The notes beneath the pieces were generated by a model. It worked only from the letters and a program-made list of their open reading frames with translations. It ran no database searches and had not been told where the DNA came from. Made by a program: the position numbers and the translations under genes. A DNA stretch of 64,000 bases. It comes from Ryuthela nishihirai. Lineage: Eukaryota; Arthropoda; Arachnida; Araneae; Heptathelidae. Of the stretch, positions 11,120-23,488 are shown piece by piece. The first letter of the stretch is position 1, and every line of letters starts with the position of its first letter. Location of the stretch: contig JAWZYU010000008.1 of assembly GCA_038380435.1 (NCBI GenBank), positions 75,964,020-76,028,019 on the forward strand, read 5' to 3'.

Positions 11120-12216
11120 CCCCGAAGAGCCAAAACATTTTAACAACCTGCCTAATATGATGTTGGTCCTCCACATGCCACCAAAATAGCTCTTACCCAG
11201 CGAGGAATGTATGTCACAAGATTTCTAAAGGCTTGTGGTATCTGGTACCAACACGTTACCAGCAGATCCTTTAACTCTTGCAAGTTACATGGTTGAGCCA
11301 CTGCAGATCGGATATGCTATTTCATCACAAACCACAGATGCTCGATTGGATTGATATCTGGGGAATTTGGAGGTCAGAGCAATACCTGGAAGTTTCTTCA
11401 TGTTTCTTGAACAATCCGGGCGTGTGGCGTAGTGCATTATCTTGCTGAAAGAAGGCACTATTAGAGGGGAATACCGTTGCCATGAAAGGATGTACCTGGT
11501 TTGCAATGATGTTAGGTAGGTGGTAGATGTCATAGTTTCCTGCACATGAATGACTGGACCCAGGGTTTTGCAGCAGAACATTGCCCAAAGCATTGCACTT
11601 CCTCCACCGGCTTGTTTTCATCCCACAGGGAAGCCTGGCGTCAACACTTCTCCAGGTAAATGATGCACACGTACCTCACTGTCTATGTGGTGCAACAGGA
11701 AATGAGATTCATCGGACCAGACAACCTTCTTTCAATCATTCAAGGTCCCGTTTTGATGCTCACATGCCCATTGTAGGTGCTTTCAGTGGTGAATTGAGGT
11801 TAGCATGGCACTCAGAGCAATCTGCAGCTACGCAGTCCCATTTTCAGCAGGGTTCGATGTACTGTGTGCTGTGACACATTACTCCCATCACCAGCATTCA
11901 AATTATGGGTGAGTTGTGCCACAGTATCCCTTCTATTGGCTCACACCATACGAGATAGCCTTCACACATATCTAGCATCGATGAGTCGTGGTCAGCCCAC
12001 ACCCATCAGAAAGTGGTCGGAAGAGAGAAAAATCCTTGTGATTTTTCCTCCTCGAACCACTTTTTGAAGATACTACCACAGCTGACTGTGAGCACCCTAC
12101 AAGCCTTGGAGTCTCAGAAATGCTTTGATCCAGTCATCTGGCCATTACAATTTGGCCTTTGTGAAACTTCGATTTGCATAAAGATGCACTGGTCATAATA
12201 TTTTGGCTCTTTGGTG
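11120..12216 (-). mobile_element. Tc1-like transposon with both TIRs
   Basis: TIRs: CCCCGAAGAGCCAAAACATT at 11120 and the inverted AATATTTTGGCTCTTTGGTG ending at 12216. TA flanks both ends (11118-11119 and 12217-12218). The 1.1 kb length is close to full size. The gene runs on the minus strand. Confidence 0.93.
11285..12070 (-). pseudogene. Tc1 transposase (DD34E type), decayed
   Basis: Minus-strand transposase remnant. MLWAMFC and LGPVIHVQ lie near 11540-11593 and 11573-11600. FFQQDNALRHTPG (second aspartate) is near 11430-11460, and a DxPDxxxIExxxWxVMxxxI-like end, including CSDLQIPQISIQSSICGL, is near 11330. The family normally recognises its TIRs and cuts at TA. Frameshifts between 11285-11593 and 11325-11621, and stops upstream, make it non-functional. 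The helix-turn-helix part lies at about 11900-12160. Confidence 0.85.
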
Positions 12217-13390
12217 TATATAAATTGTGTAATGATCTAAAATTCATTAACAAAATAAAGCAAATTGGTCATTCCATGTGAAGCCAATCGACAAAATGAC
12301 AATTTTTATCCTGATCCCCTTTGATTTTAATAAAACTTGGTAAAGTTATTATGCATCAAGACTTAATGTATATAAGCCAAATTGTAGTTTACTCTGTCAG
12401 ATATAACAGTTTGAAAATACTGCAAATTTCAGGTGTTTAACCAAAATTAAAATGCACATATAGAGCATAATTATATATCCTGCACCATCAGGACCTAGCA
12501 TGAGCTCAATTTTATAAAATTCCTGTACATAATTTTAAGTGCCCAAAAGCAAATAGTTGCTGGATAAAATGAAAGGAAGCTTTATGTACTCTATAAAATG
12601 TATATCAAAATTTAATCAGAGATCAGCCTAAAATGTTTTAAACTACAAAATGTATGTAAATAAACATGCAAAATATTAATACAATATCTTCAGGAAATGA
12701 ACTACATTGCTTCCCCATTCTAAACATTGCAAAAAAAGTGCTGCTCAGAAATAAAACAAGCCAACCCACTCCATGATTCATTTTCTTCAAATTGGATGGT
12801 TTTAAACATTTCAGGAAGTCGGAAATGGTTGGCAGTTTTTCACTTCTAAGGACCAAGCATAGTATTGAAGAGAAACCTAACAACTTGCCAACAGATGGCT
12901 ATAAACTATTGAAAATGATGGTTTATAATTCACTGACTAGGGTTTGTTATTTATATTGTAATAATCATTTCTCAAGCAGATGATAATAGCAGACTTATAA
13001 ATCACCGTAAGTCTTATGTAGTAAAATAAGATGTAGAATTTAGGTGTAGTATGCAAATGAATGGTGCTGGAAGCGATATATATGAATGATTGGAGCATTC
13101 ATATATATCAAAAGTGCTTGAATGAGTCTTCGGGGAAACGAGAGTTGTCCTTGTAGGAATATTCAATTGTTGATGTGTGATATGTATGTATGTATGTATG
13201 TAAAGTCAAGCATGTCAAGCTGTTCTCTCGTAAAGTGTGAGGTAGAGTTGGTGAGATAGCAGATTTATTGAATATGTCTACTAGACATCATTTATTAGAG
13301 GAAGTGTGGTGGCAAGCTATAGGTTAGCTTGAGGTAGTCCAAAGTCAAATAGATGTTGTCAGATGGTTTAATTCTTGAGTTGTTCAGTGG
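12217..13390. other. Gene-free spacer with small repeats
   Basis: Contains the 3' end of a SINE2 (about 12727-12775: GTGCTGCTCAG, then AAACAAGCCAACCCA) and a short (TATG)n microsatellite (about 13178-13202). A unique AT-rich part (12240-12640) may be an unrecognised repeat. No coding evidence. Confidence 0.5.
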
Positions 13391-13399
13391 TGCAGAGAC

Positions 13400-14165
13400 T
13401 TTAACAGCGATTCCAACAAAGATGGAGCATATCCAGACAATTCAGTAGTAGACAATGATAGGCAACAACCCCAAAACAGGACAACTAACTGGTGTTATGT
13501 GTCTAAAGGAGCAGGATGTCAACATCATATCAACTGCGACTGGACTTTGCAGCAAAGAGTGGAATGCAATATTGGCTACTACCATAAGCCAAAAACTTCA
13601 TGAGATGATCCTGCTGGGTCAGTTGTTATGGAGGGAACCAGGAACACATTATCATGACACAAATGTTCATGAATGGAACATTTACAGTGGTGGTAGTGTC
13701 ATACCACCACTGTAAATGATACCATACCATTCATGGAGGGATATCTTTCTTTGAGTGGCTGCATACATCTGTATGTGCTTCCAATAGGCTATATCGTTGG
13801 TAACTGATACAGGGATGAAATCTTGGACTCCATTGTGTGACCATATGCAGTGCAGTAGGGAATGCTTTGCTCTAACAGGATGATAATGCCCATCTGCATC
13901 ATTGTTGCTATGTCAATTGCTATCTAGAGAATAGAACAATTAACTGCATGGAGTAACCAGCCAGTCTCCAACCTAAATGCAATAGAACTTGTGGGGTGCT
14001 CTCAGGAGGTGTGTTGCTCCCCTAAATCCCTCTCCTACAACCCTCCTGGAGCTTCAACATACTTTGGAGGAGCAATGGGCTACTGGACAGTCTTATCAAC
14101 AGCATAAAACATCGTTGCAATACCTGCATAGTGGTAAAAGGTGACCACACTTCATATTAAACTAC
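13400..14165 (+). pseudogene. Decayed Tc1-type transposase
   Basis: Plus strand, many stops. Recognisable pieces are NIYSGGSV followed by a disrupted VMVWGG block (13670-13720), a YRDEIL block (about 13810-13830), an RMIMPICI/QQDNA-like block in another frame (about 13880-13900), and an end resembling IKHRCNTCIVVKGDHTSY (about 14100-14155), the usual C-terminal end of another Tc1 subfamily. A 15-bp inverted duplication at about 13678-13718 disrupts the catalytic region. TIRs were not located. Confidence 0.6.
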
Positions 14166-14384
14166 TTGGAATACCTCAGTTGACCTTCACCTTTTTACCA
14201 TGTGTCTGTATTCATATATCATTTTGGATATTAAAAGTGTTATTCCATTTTCCAACTGTTATTCTTATGCAGTGTTCATATACATCAACTTCCATTTCAC
14301 ATGCAGCAGATTCAGTTGGTTTTTGAGAAAAACTGGGTTTTCAGTTGTTCCTTAATATATGGAAACCAGTTCATTTTATTTAAG

Positions 14385-14510
14385 CAGTTTTCATAATTCC
14401 TGAACCCACATTGTTCACCTGAAAGTTGTTCATCCATATAATGCTTAATTCTCTTGAACACAATAATGCAAAGTAATTTACTGTATGAGTAGCCATTTTC
14501 CAGAATGAAA
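14385..14510 (-). pseudogene. Very old reverse transcriptase fragment
   Basis: Shares scattered words with the RTE RT region at 5420-5520 (ACCCACATTG, GCTTAATTCT, CACAATAATGCAAAG). Too decayed to place with certainty; it may be another non-LTR family. Confidence 0.3.
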
Positions 14511-14770
14511 TCTTATCTAATTTAAACATTTTTCTTACCTGATGTTCCAACCAGCCTAGCACTTCTCACTGAAAAACAAATCAACAGAATATTAATTAAC
14601 AGTCTCTGCTGTAAAAAATGTGTAGATATATTTTTACTGCCAAAATTAAATTAAAATTTAGAGACAATTATTAAAACACACATTATTTCCAATAACTGAT
14701 GAATTTGAAACATCCACATATATTATAAGAATGACAATAATCTAGGGATATTTAATAATAATAAATATAA

Positions 14771-14953
14771 TACCCCCTCAAGCAGCTACTTGCCACAGAG
14801 GTCTGACAGGAGCCTGTCAGTTTATATGCCATAGTAGAAGGTCTGAGAGGATGGCAGGGCCTCAGCAGAAAAATGACACACACATCCATGCCTTACCCGG
14901 GGCTCGAACCCAGGTCCCTTAGATCAGTAGCCAAGAGTGCTAACCACTCAGCT
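14771..14953 (-). repeat. SINE1 copy, tRNA-like head truncated
   Basis: Same layout as the SINE1 at 10524, minus strand; the tRNA-like head stops after the TAACCACTCAGC equivalent, so the 5' end is lost. Confidence 0.88.
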
Positions 14954-15170
14954 TTTTAGAAACTGATAAATAAAATACATTAGTATTTGGTCTTTGTGGT
15001 TTAAATTTGTACAGTAAATGGTAACATAAAATTAAGATGGTGAAATTTATAAAAGAACATAGAATACAATGGTTGCAATGATATGTACAAGGGAACAACA
15101 GTATGCCACTATAGAAAGCATTTTGATTGCTATGTAATGGTAATTTGACTAAATTATCCGAAATGCTTAT

Positions 15171-15261
15171 TTAACCCATAACTGGTATGGTACATTTTCT
15201 GGATCAAGAAAAATCATAGTGCTGGGGTCTGGTAGACCCCATCATACCAGTTACGGGTTAA
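15171..15261. mobile_element. piggyBac-type MITE, 83 bp between TTAA sites
   Basis: TTAA at 15171-15174 and 15258-15261 enclose inverted repeats CCCATAACTGGTATG and CATACCAGTTACGGG. TTAA target sites and TIRs starting CCC are the signature of piggyBac-type transposition. A second small hairpin (GGGGTCTGGTAGACCCC) lies inside. Non-coding. Confidence 0.8.
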
Positions 15262-16299
15262 TATTATTTCATGTTCACACAGGGAGTGACTTCATATAAC
15301 AAAAAATTACACCGTAAAATGTTACCAAATGGTAAATGATAGGATATATTGTGCACACAATCTCAATGTCCATCAACAGTACAGAGAATATGCAGTAGAA
15401 TGCTAATTATAGAAAGATGCCATAATATGCATATAGAATGCTAATTATAGAAAGTCATCCTTATTGTAAGGTCTCAGTCAGCTAGGGCAGAAAGGGGGAG
15501 AGCAAAGATCGGCATTTTGGCAATAGGACATTGCCTAACACCAAAGCACTAGCAGCAGATCCAGTTTGGAGGGCTGAGTGAAGAAAAAACAATGTGTGTT
15601 TATCACATTAGGATTCAGATTACAGTACGAGTATCCTGAAAACCAATTGTTTTTATACAACTGAAAATATTTAAAATGCAAATACATGTTTTGTTACCAT
15701 CAGTTATTATGTACTCTAATAAATGAGTCAAAATTTCAAAACAACTATATGAAAGTGTAAAAAAAAGTGAAGTGGGAAAAAGAAAGTTTAGGGAACAGGT
15801 CATGTTTCTGCATGTGATTGGTCAAGATATTCTAGCACCCCCCAAAGAAATATGTGACCACATCTGGCAGTTCTTTCAAACTGAAGAAATTGAAATTGAC
15901 AGGTGTATCCTAGAATTGAGACTGTCCATATGTTAGATGAATTTTCTGAGGCTTTGTTTTAGCCATTTTCTTGTAGGTAGCAGTGGGAATGCTGAGGTTC
16001 AGTGCAGCCTGTTTGTTAATCGAATGAATGACTGTACCACACGGGCGACCACTATTTAGTATGTATATATATTCTTAACTGTGCACTGTAACCATTGTTG
16101 TAAATGGAAAGAAAAATTGTACATATATGTAAATAATACATCCAAGTTTGTGGAGTTTTTTTGTCAAGTCTCTTCCTGAGAAGGAAAAAACAAGTATCCT
16201 TTATATAATTCTCACAAACAGTTAGAAAAAACCTAGCTCCTACAGTTTGGGTTTGTAGTTAATTGCGAGGTATTCTAGAAGCTTTCATTACCAACGAGA
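15262..16299. other. Gene-free spacer
   Basis: A 20-odd bp word (AGAATGCTAATTATAGAAAG) occurs twice at about 15395-15460. Otherwise nothing recognisable. Confidence 0.4.
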
Positions 16300-16430
16300 A
16301 ATTAGAAAGATTGAAAAAATCAAAAGCCTTCCTGAAATCTGTTAATTAAAAAGAAAAAGTTATAATCTACAAAGCTAGTAACTATAGGTTTTTTAAGAAC
16401 TTTAAACCAGGTCTGCACAACATAGAACCA
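16300..16430 (-). pseudogene. Old RTE reverse transcriptase fragment
   Basis: Matches in order the RTE block at 5300-5380 (CAAAAGCCTT, CTGAAATC, AAAGCTAG, TAGGTTT, AACTTTAAAC) with gaps. It covers the region around catalytic motif A. Dead fragment. Confidence 0.45.
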
Positions 16431-16699
16431 TAATCTGGCTGATCAGAGAATTTTCATGGAATCAGGACAATTTTCTGCAAAGAAAATCTATAAGCAAGAG
16501 ACTAAAACAAGAGACTCATAACCAAGGAACACCTATGGTGAGAATTTATAAATGTACAGAAGCCCTGTAACTAATTATAGGAGCAAGCACCTAGAGATCC
16601 TTAAAAATACTCAGTTTGCTAAACGTAAACTGTATAACTGATGCCACATAATATCATTGTAGCCTGAGAACTTTATATTATAAATAAATAAAAAATAAA

Positions 16700-16897
16700 T
16701 AAATATTCCCTCAAGCAGCTGCTTGCCACAGAGGTCTGACAGGAGCCTGTCAATTTATATGCCATAGTAGGAGGTCTGAGATGATGGCAGGACCTCAACA
16801 GAAAGACAACACAAACATTCATGCCTTACCTGGGGCTCAAACCCAGGTCCCTTAGATCAGCAGCCAAACACGCTGACCACTCGGCCATGGGACAGCT
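16700..16897 (-). repeat. SINE1 copy
   Basis: Nearly full length, minus strand, with A-box and B-box words and the tail sequence TCAAGCAGCTGCTTGCCAC. Confidence 0.9.
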
Positions 16898-17449
16898 ATT
16901 AGAAGTTAATTTTGTGATATTAAATATGTTTAATTTTCTGTAAAATTTCTTGACCAGTCATTTTATGGATCTTAAAATTTAAATTAAAAATAATTTTAAA
17001 TAATGAAAATGAACATTTTGGGCATCTTCCTATGAAAAAGTTATTTAGAATTTTTAAAGTGTTCATAGTGCATGCCACATTGCATTTCACTGAGTACAAA
17101 GTTTGAAATTTGAATATTAATATGCAGATCTGACATTTCTGCACTCTCATTTCAGAGTACACAATTAAAAAAATATGAAGTGTGCAATACATAATTAAGT
17201 CACTATGCTTTATTCCTATGTTGACCATCAATGAAAAAGCTCATGTCATTTATATTAAAACAAGACTACTTTTAGATTTCTTACATTTATTAACATACTC
17301 ACACTAACAGTTCATCTTTACTTTTTTCCTGGTGTTCCTGTGATATAAAGCGAAAGCAATGCTACCTGTTTCCTGGCAAAGACACGTTTAAGTGGTTTGG
17401 TGTACACTTCTGTTTCACCTGCACTCACCATGCATCACAGCGAGAGAAG

Positions 17450-18260
17450 GTAAAAACTCTCTGTTATGCTGTCTCCCCCCTGGAGTGGGACCTCCTTGAC
17501 GAGGGGGGGAGACTTACGGTACCTCCGAGAAGTTGGGCTCTGATCGCTGGCACTCTGGAGTTCATGATATCTTGTGCCCCCCAGTGGAGGGGGCTTGTTA
17601 AGGGCTGGCGGATGTGTTTTCACTTGGGCAGATCCAATCGGCTTATTGACTTGTTCCCCTGAGAAGCTGGGGGCTACAGCCCCAGTTGAGGGGCCATACT
17701 TGAGGGTTCTGCGGATAGGGTTTGGCTAGCCCGTCCAGTAGGCTCATCGATGCGGTCTCAGTGATATCGTGGGTCGGAAGATTGTTCACTGGGGGGCTTC
17801 GGCCCATTCACAATGGAGAGGACAAAGTTGAGGGCTCGCGACCGGGAGTAGCTGCCCCGGTTGATGGACTTATCGATGGAACAGCCAAACTAAGAGTCCC
17901 ACAGAACTGACTTTGACTCAAAGGCTTTCATAGTGGGGGAGCTTGGGTGCTCTGAAGTGGTGTCAGCGGGTGGTCCTCTAGCGTCCGCACAGCCTGTAAC
18001 TCCCCGGAGGTGCCGAGACAGGGAGGGTCTGCTGAAAGGGCTTGGGCAACCTGATTAGGCAGACTTATCCTGCACTAACGATGGTTGCGGTTACAGCCCC
18101 GAAGTGGGTGGCGCCCGCTTCGCTGGGGGCCTCCAATCGGTGCTATGGAAGGGCCGATGCGGAATGATCATGCTGAAAGGTTCTCATTCTCGGCCAATTA
18201 GGCATGGCTGCGGGACAGCCCGGGCTTCTCTGCTGCAGAGGACCCAAAAAGATAGGAATT
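17450..18260 (+). other. GC-rich island, possible LINE 5' region
   Basis: About 800 bp of GC-rich sequence in AT-rich surroundings. It has many short palindromic G/C words (GGGGGGCTTCGGCCC, CCTGGAGTGGGACCTCC) and no long reading frame. Composition and words such as GACCTCCTTGACGAGG are reminiscent of 5' UTRs of non-LTR elements and of the GC-rich insertion at 61132-61884. A host CpG-rich promoter is an alternative. Function unknown. Confidence 0.35.
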
Positions 18261-18604
18261 TTATATCAGTTTGGCATCAAAATTCAAAAGATACCATCTT
18301 TTATTTTATAATTGGCAAGTTTCTGGACAAAATTCAGTGAGTGTTGGGCATATTCCTAGGCACCACTCAAAAATTTAAAAAATCCCACACTCCCTGCACC
18401 TCAATGATTATTTCTACAGGCAGACTATAAAAACCCAAGCAGTGCTTATCTCTTCACATAAGGTCTTCTCCCGCTGTAGGCAGGTTCAAATGTAAGGCAA
18501 GCTTAAAAGACAGGAACCTTTTTAGTCAATGGTGGTTTCAGTGATAACTCCCTTATGGTGATATGCAGTCATAGTACTGCGGTGCACCGGGGTTGTCATG
18601 ATTA

Positions 18605-19310
18605 CTTCGTTGTTATGCTGTCTAGCTGCTGTTTCTGCCTTATAAGTGAATTTATCAGGTTAGAGAATCATATCAGTTTCACTGATCCTTTACATGATAA
18701 TTAAGCTCTCTGTAATGCTGTCTGCTAGAACTAATAGGGTGTTGATTCAGTTTATTCTTGCAATTCTTTCTTTTAAAAATAAGGTTTGTTGTCTTCTCTG
18801 CCTCCTTTTCTCCAGAAGAGTATGATTGATTTCAAAAATAGCCTGTTTAAACATGGTCTCATTCTCTCTCGATTTTATTTCAACCATGATTGCAATAATG
18901 ACAAAGTAATTTATCATTATAAATTTTGGCTATTTCTGGGTCTTTCAGAGTTTCAGTGTTAAAGAGAATTCTTTTAACCTTACTACAACATTTCTTAAGT
19001 TTCAGCTGTAAAACACTTTTAACAATGTAACAGTCAGACACAATTGTGGAATTCCTATATGTCATGGTATTCCTAACAGAGCTAGATCATTTGTTGTTAA
19101 TCACTGTATAATCTATCACATTCTTACCCAACCATCATGAAACCCATGTATATTTATAATTTTCCCAGTGTTCATAGTAAGTGTTGATTATTCTCAAACT
19201 ATTAAGTTTACTTATCTGTAGGAGATATTCCCCATTACAAATACCAATGTCAAAATGCCCTATCACTCCTACTCAAAAGTTTAAATCAACTGATGAAATA
19301 GTTGGGAAAT
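18605..19310 (-). pseudogene. RTE copy 5, endonuclease and linker fragment
   Basis: Minus strand. The linker (about 18605-18850) and the C-terminal part of the endonuclease (18880-19310) align with copy 2. KSVLQLKLKKCCSKVK and ETLKDPEIAKIYNDKLL are readable; the GSDHYLV motif has become VSDCYIV. No RT or 5' UTR adjoins. Confidence 0.8.
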
Positions 19311-19926
19311 TTTAGTTTCATCATAAGTGGGATTTAAACTTGTGTCTCCCAATAACATACCAGGTGTGCTAATTACTGCATCAGTAGCTAACCTTTTCTT
19401 TAGCTAATGTGACTTACAGACTTCCCCACATATTATTTAATTCACTCATGGTACCATCTATGTTGGGAAACAGACAATCAAGTTGCCTCATATGATACAA
19501 TTGAAGTTTATTGTGCATTTGTAACCAAGTTAGAATAAAGGATCTTTTTTAGGTTGCAAAATGAATTTTCATCTAATATGTTTCATGATGCACAAGACTA
19601 CTGTTAGCAGTTCTCAAGTTGCAACAATTCCTTAGGCGTTTGCATAGGCATTGTTGTGAACTGTTTCTAAATCAGTTTACTTTCAGGATTATATACTGTG
19701 ATATTTGCTTCATCTGGTATTCCATTTTAATACTATAGTGTTTGCTACATTTTTATTATGATTATCTTACATATTTATAAACTTTTCTCTGACATTTACT
19801 TCAAGTGTACAACTGCACTTCGCAGGTTTCAGTCCAAATAATACTCTGTAGTTTCTGTGAGGACTGTGGTTGAGTTCTTCATTTCATCGCATTACTTTTG
19901 AACTGCTTGAAGTATTTTATTATATA

Positions 19927-20370
19927 CAGGGTGAATCTGAAAAAGTGGGCAAAACTTTAAGGTGTAGTAGAACGCAGCTATACGAGCAATATTCGTCATA
20001 GAATGTATGGTCGGAACGCAAGCGGTGAGAAGTTAAAAGGTAGTTTTCCACTGTCACATTTAAAGAATGAACACAAGAAGGAGAGGAGATACTTCAGAAA
20101 ACATTTTATTAACAGGAATGTAATTGAGGTACATGCTCAAAGAAATTGCTCAAAAGAGCTGCCGCCAGCTGTAATGCAGGCTTCACACCTGCGGGATAGG
20201 GACCGACGCACATTTGCGAAGACACCAGGCACCACCCTTTTATACCATTTCCAACGCCACCGAGCGGCTCGCCGTTTGCGTTCCGCCCATACATTCTATG
20301 ACGAATATTGCTCGTATAGCTGCGTTCTACCACCCCGTAAAGTTTTGCCCACTTTTTCAGATTCACCCTG
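19927..20370 (-). mobile_element. Non-autonomous TIR element (mariner-type), 444 bp
   Basis: Inverted repeats of about 95 bp (CAGGGTGAATCTGAAAAAGT from 19927, partner ending CACCCTG at 20370), flanked by TA on both sides. The minus strand between the TIRs (about 20120-20210) keeps what looks like the last codons of a transposase (RRCEACITAGGSSFEQFL then stop), the mirror of the element at 8532, which keeps the N-terminus. Both share the CAGGGTGA start and a similar design. Confidence 0.78.
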
Positions 20371-20399
20371 TATATTCTTTTTATACACAGCACTTCACC

Positions 20400-21120
20400 G
20401 GTTTACAAAGTATTTAACTACTACTACATAGGATAAGTATCCTGTTGACATAAAATGGAGGAAAAATTGTCTTGAGTCCAGTGGGATCCAAATCAATGAC
20501 CTCTTGATGACATGTCAGGTACTCTGACCACTGAGCTACTAATAATTGATCCCAATTTCCTTTATTGTTGATGTTAATTCCTATGAGCACAGGATTATCT
20601 GCCAGCAACTTCCTTTTGATTGCACATGAAGGCTCTATAAATAATATATATACTTCTATTTGATTGCACATGAAGGCTCTTATATATCTTTTCTACATAT
20701 GTGCCCACAATCATCACAATCTCCATGAACAACCTGACTGGCAATTATTTTTTTACCAAACCTCATTTTACATGCACTATTGATATGAATTACTAGTACA
20801 TTACAGAGTATTTAATCACTGTTATGCTGAAAAACTAGCTGTTGATGTGGTTTTAAGGAATAATTGTCTTGAGCTGGGTGGGATCCAAACCCTACAAACT
20901 CCTGATGACATGTCAAATGCTTTGACCATTGAGCTACCAACCACTGATTAAGGCCTCCTCTATCATTGACTGCATATGAAGGATCTATTATCATATCTCT
21001 TTTTAGGCAAGTACACAAAACCAGATACCTCCATGGGTGACCTGACTGGCAATTGCTGCTATTGTTTTTTGAGCAAATCTCACTTTTCATGCACTTTAAG
21101 TATTTATTACTAGTACATGC
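20400..21120 (-). repeat. SINE3 tandem pair (tRNA-derived, ~400 bp units)
   Basis: Two diverged copies (about 20400-20800 and 20805-21120) of one unit in the same direction. Each has GTCTTGAG then GGGATCCAAA, TGATGACATGTCA, a TTGACCATTGAGCTACCA-like stretch (tRNA-like A/B box region on the minus strand), and GACTGGCAATT further right. Single fragments occur at about 3395-3475 and 19315-19400. Confidence 0.6.
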
Positions 21121-21566
21121 CCTCTGATATGTACTGTAGAGTAATTTAGTTGGATTTTACCCTTATTCTAAAATAACTAATAGGCAAAATATTCTACATA
21201 CAATATATACACAGATTTACGTGACATAGAATATTATATATTTCCGTATTTTTTTCTTGTATAGTACTGCTCAAAACTTCATCAGTCACTATATTGTTCC
21301 CTTTCACCTGTAGTACTGACATATCCCAAATCCAAAGAACATTCTCCATAAAAACAAGAAAACATAGATTCACCTGGCTAGAAAAAAAAAAAATCACACT
21401 AAAGGCTGTCAAGCAACTTTATTAGACATCTATCTAAATCATCAGAATTAATTCATAAATTTTCAAGATTAAAATAAACTTTTAAAATGGCCAGTTGCTA
21501 TGGGGGAAACAAATAAACATTAAGAGCATACTGGGAATTCTAGTCCCAATGGATATGACACTGTTT
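21121..21566. other. Gene-free spacer
   Basis: No feature recognised apart from short poly-A runs. Confidence 0.4.
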
Positions 21567-21568
21567 TA

Positions 21569-22882
21569 CAGAGAGTGTTAAAAAAGTTTTTGATATGTGT
21601 CTGTCGATTTGCACTCATTCCTCTGAAGTTAACAAGCTATGACTTGTTTGAAAGCTTGTCTAAACTTGTCATTATATGTTAAAAACAAAGGGTGTATCAT
21701 CATATCACTCTCTTCACTGGTAGCATGTAAAGTTCAATCTGTGATATCTGTGCATTGTTGCTGTGGAGCCTACTAAAGACAGGGAAATATTTTACATTTT
21801 CACAAAGATGCAGCTTAGAGGTGGCACAAAAAATCATACTGATTTATCACAAATATATGGAGATCATGCCTGTTCATATTGCACTGTTATGGGATGGATG
21901 CGCAAATTCAGAGGAGGAAGAGCATCAAAGACCTCCCTTGTGCAGGAAGACCAAAGGAAGCCTGAATGAGAAAACTGCTGTTCGTGAACTCATTAAGGAA
22001 AACCCACACATAACAGTTCAGGTAATAAGTTTAGTTATCAGTGTATCAAATGGCTGTGTGGAAAAAATTATTCATCAATATTTAAAGTTCTGAAAGATTT
22101 ATGCCAAATGGGTTCCTCACAAACTGACACAACAGCAAATAAGGGCTAGAGTCAAGTTGTGGAAGGAGATGCTGGCAATGTTTGAACCTAATGACCTCAA
22201 ACAGTTCACACACATTGTCACAGGCGATCAGATGTGATTTCATTGCTATACAACTCCCAGAAAGATCAAGAACTATGCTGGGTTACAAAAGATGAACCAC
22301 ATCCCCAAATCCTTCAACAAGACTTTCACTCAAGGAAGATGTTCACAATTTTTTTCAATTCCCAAGGAGTGGTAGCCATGGACAACTTTTACCTGATAAA
22401 ACGACTATAAATTTACAATAACTACACCAAAAATGCTTTGCCCAAAATGGTTAAGGAGATGAAGCAGCTAGAGTCCAACAACAGGCATGTCAAGGGTTCT
22501 CCTTCTTCATGAAAACGACAGTGCTCACAAAACTTGGCAAGTTACGACCTATCTGGAGCATGAAAAAAAATCAAACAGCTACCCCATCCTGCATATTCTG
22601 ATCTTACACCATGCAATTTTTAGTTGTTTTCAAAAATTAAAAAGGAACTTGTTGGGAAGCCTTTTTCAAGGGTGCAAAACCTTGCAAAACGCATTCATTC
22701 AGAGTTGCTAAGTATTCCCTAACAGAAGTACCACCAAGAGTCCCAGAATTGGCACATACATCTGCAATTTTGTATAGATGCTGGAGGGGAGTACTTTGAA
22801 GGTCAGTAAAAATTTTGCTGAGGTAAGTGCAATCGTTTTTATTCTGCAGATGTATGTCAAGAACTTTTTTGAATGCCTCTCA
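21569..22882 (+). mobile_element. mariner-family transposon
   Basis: Imperfect TIRs of about 30 bp (CAGAGAGTGTTAAAAAAGTT at 21569; partner AACTTTTTTGAATGCCTCTCA ending at 22882) with TA on both sides. Length 1.3 kb equals a complete mariner. Confidence 0.85.
21763..22800 (+). pseudogene. mariner transposase (DD34D type), decayed
   Basis: N-terminal double helix-turn-helix: LSQIYGDHACSYCTVMGWMR then KFRGGRAS (about 21840-21935). After a frame change come IVTGDQM (first aspartate, about 22215), an FSIPKEW block, LLHENDSAHKT (second aspartate region, about 22505), and a decayed YSPDLxxxDFFLFPKLK block (HAIFSCFQKLKRNLLG, about 22605-22660). Stops after PE at 21969 and within the catalytic core show inactivity. 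Confidence 0.85.
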
Positions 22883-23227
22883 TAGCTCGGGGAACTACAG
22901 TTACTTCCAGCTCTTTAAGGGTTAAGACACAAAGATTGCAGCTAGGAGTAATGAATAGACACTAGAACTCTACTGATTAACAATAAATATACTACACTGC
23001 TCAAAGTGAAAATCTCAACACCATGAAGGAAGTGATGTATACACCCAAAACTGGCAGGATAGAGGCAAATGATCAAAAAACAGAATGTGAGAACACAAGG
23101 TACACAAGTTTATTGTAGATTCATCAGTATATAGTAGGACCATCTTAGGCAGTTATACAAGTCTGTAGACAGTAGTGGTCATAAGGAGGGGGCCATAGAC
23201 CCCTCCAAAAAGGATGCAATTCTCAGG

Positions 23228-23488
23228 TTTGGGTTCCAGCTGTGCAAGTGTAGAGATTTTTCTCTGTCAACTCCCCGCCTACAGTGAATAGGGATCACTG
23301 TTGGGCTTGAAAAGGCTGTCATCCATCTGATGGGACATTAAGCCTTGGCCCCATGTGTGGAAGAGCCACACCTCATGCACATTAAAGAACACGTTGGATG
23401 GCATTGATGGGAGGCCGATATCCTTCTCCCAACAGATGTCCAGTGGGCTCCCTCTTCCAACCATTCCTGCACCCATGAGAGCTTGGAA
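23228..23488 (+). repeat. SINE2 copy, 5' truncated
   Basis: Starts in the B-box region (GGTTCCAGCTG) and continues through the family body (GGACATTAAGCC, CCAACAGATGTCCAGTGGG). It lacks the A box. It lies inside the Tc1 element. Confidence 0.8.
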
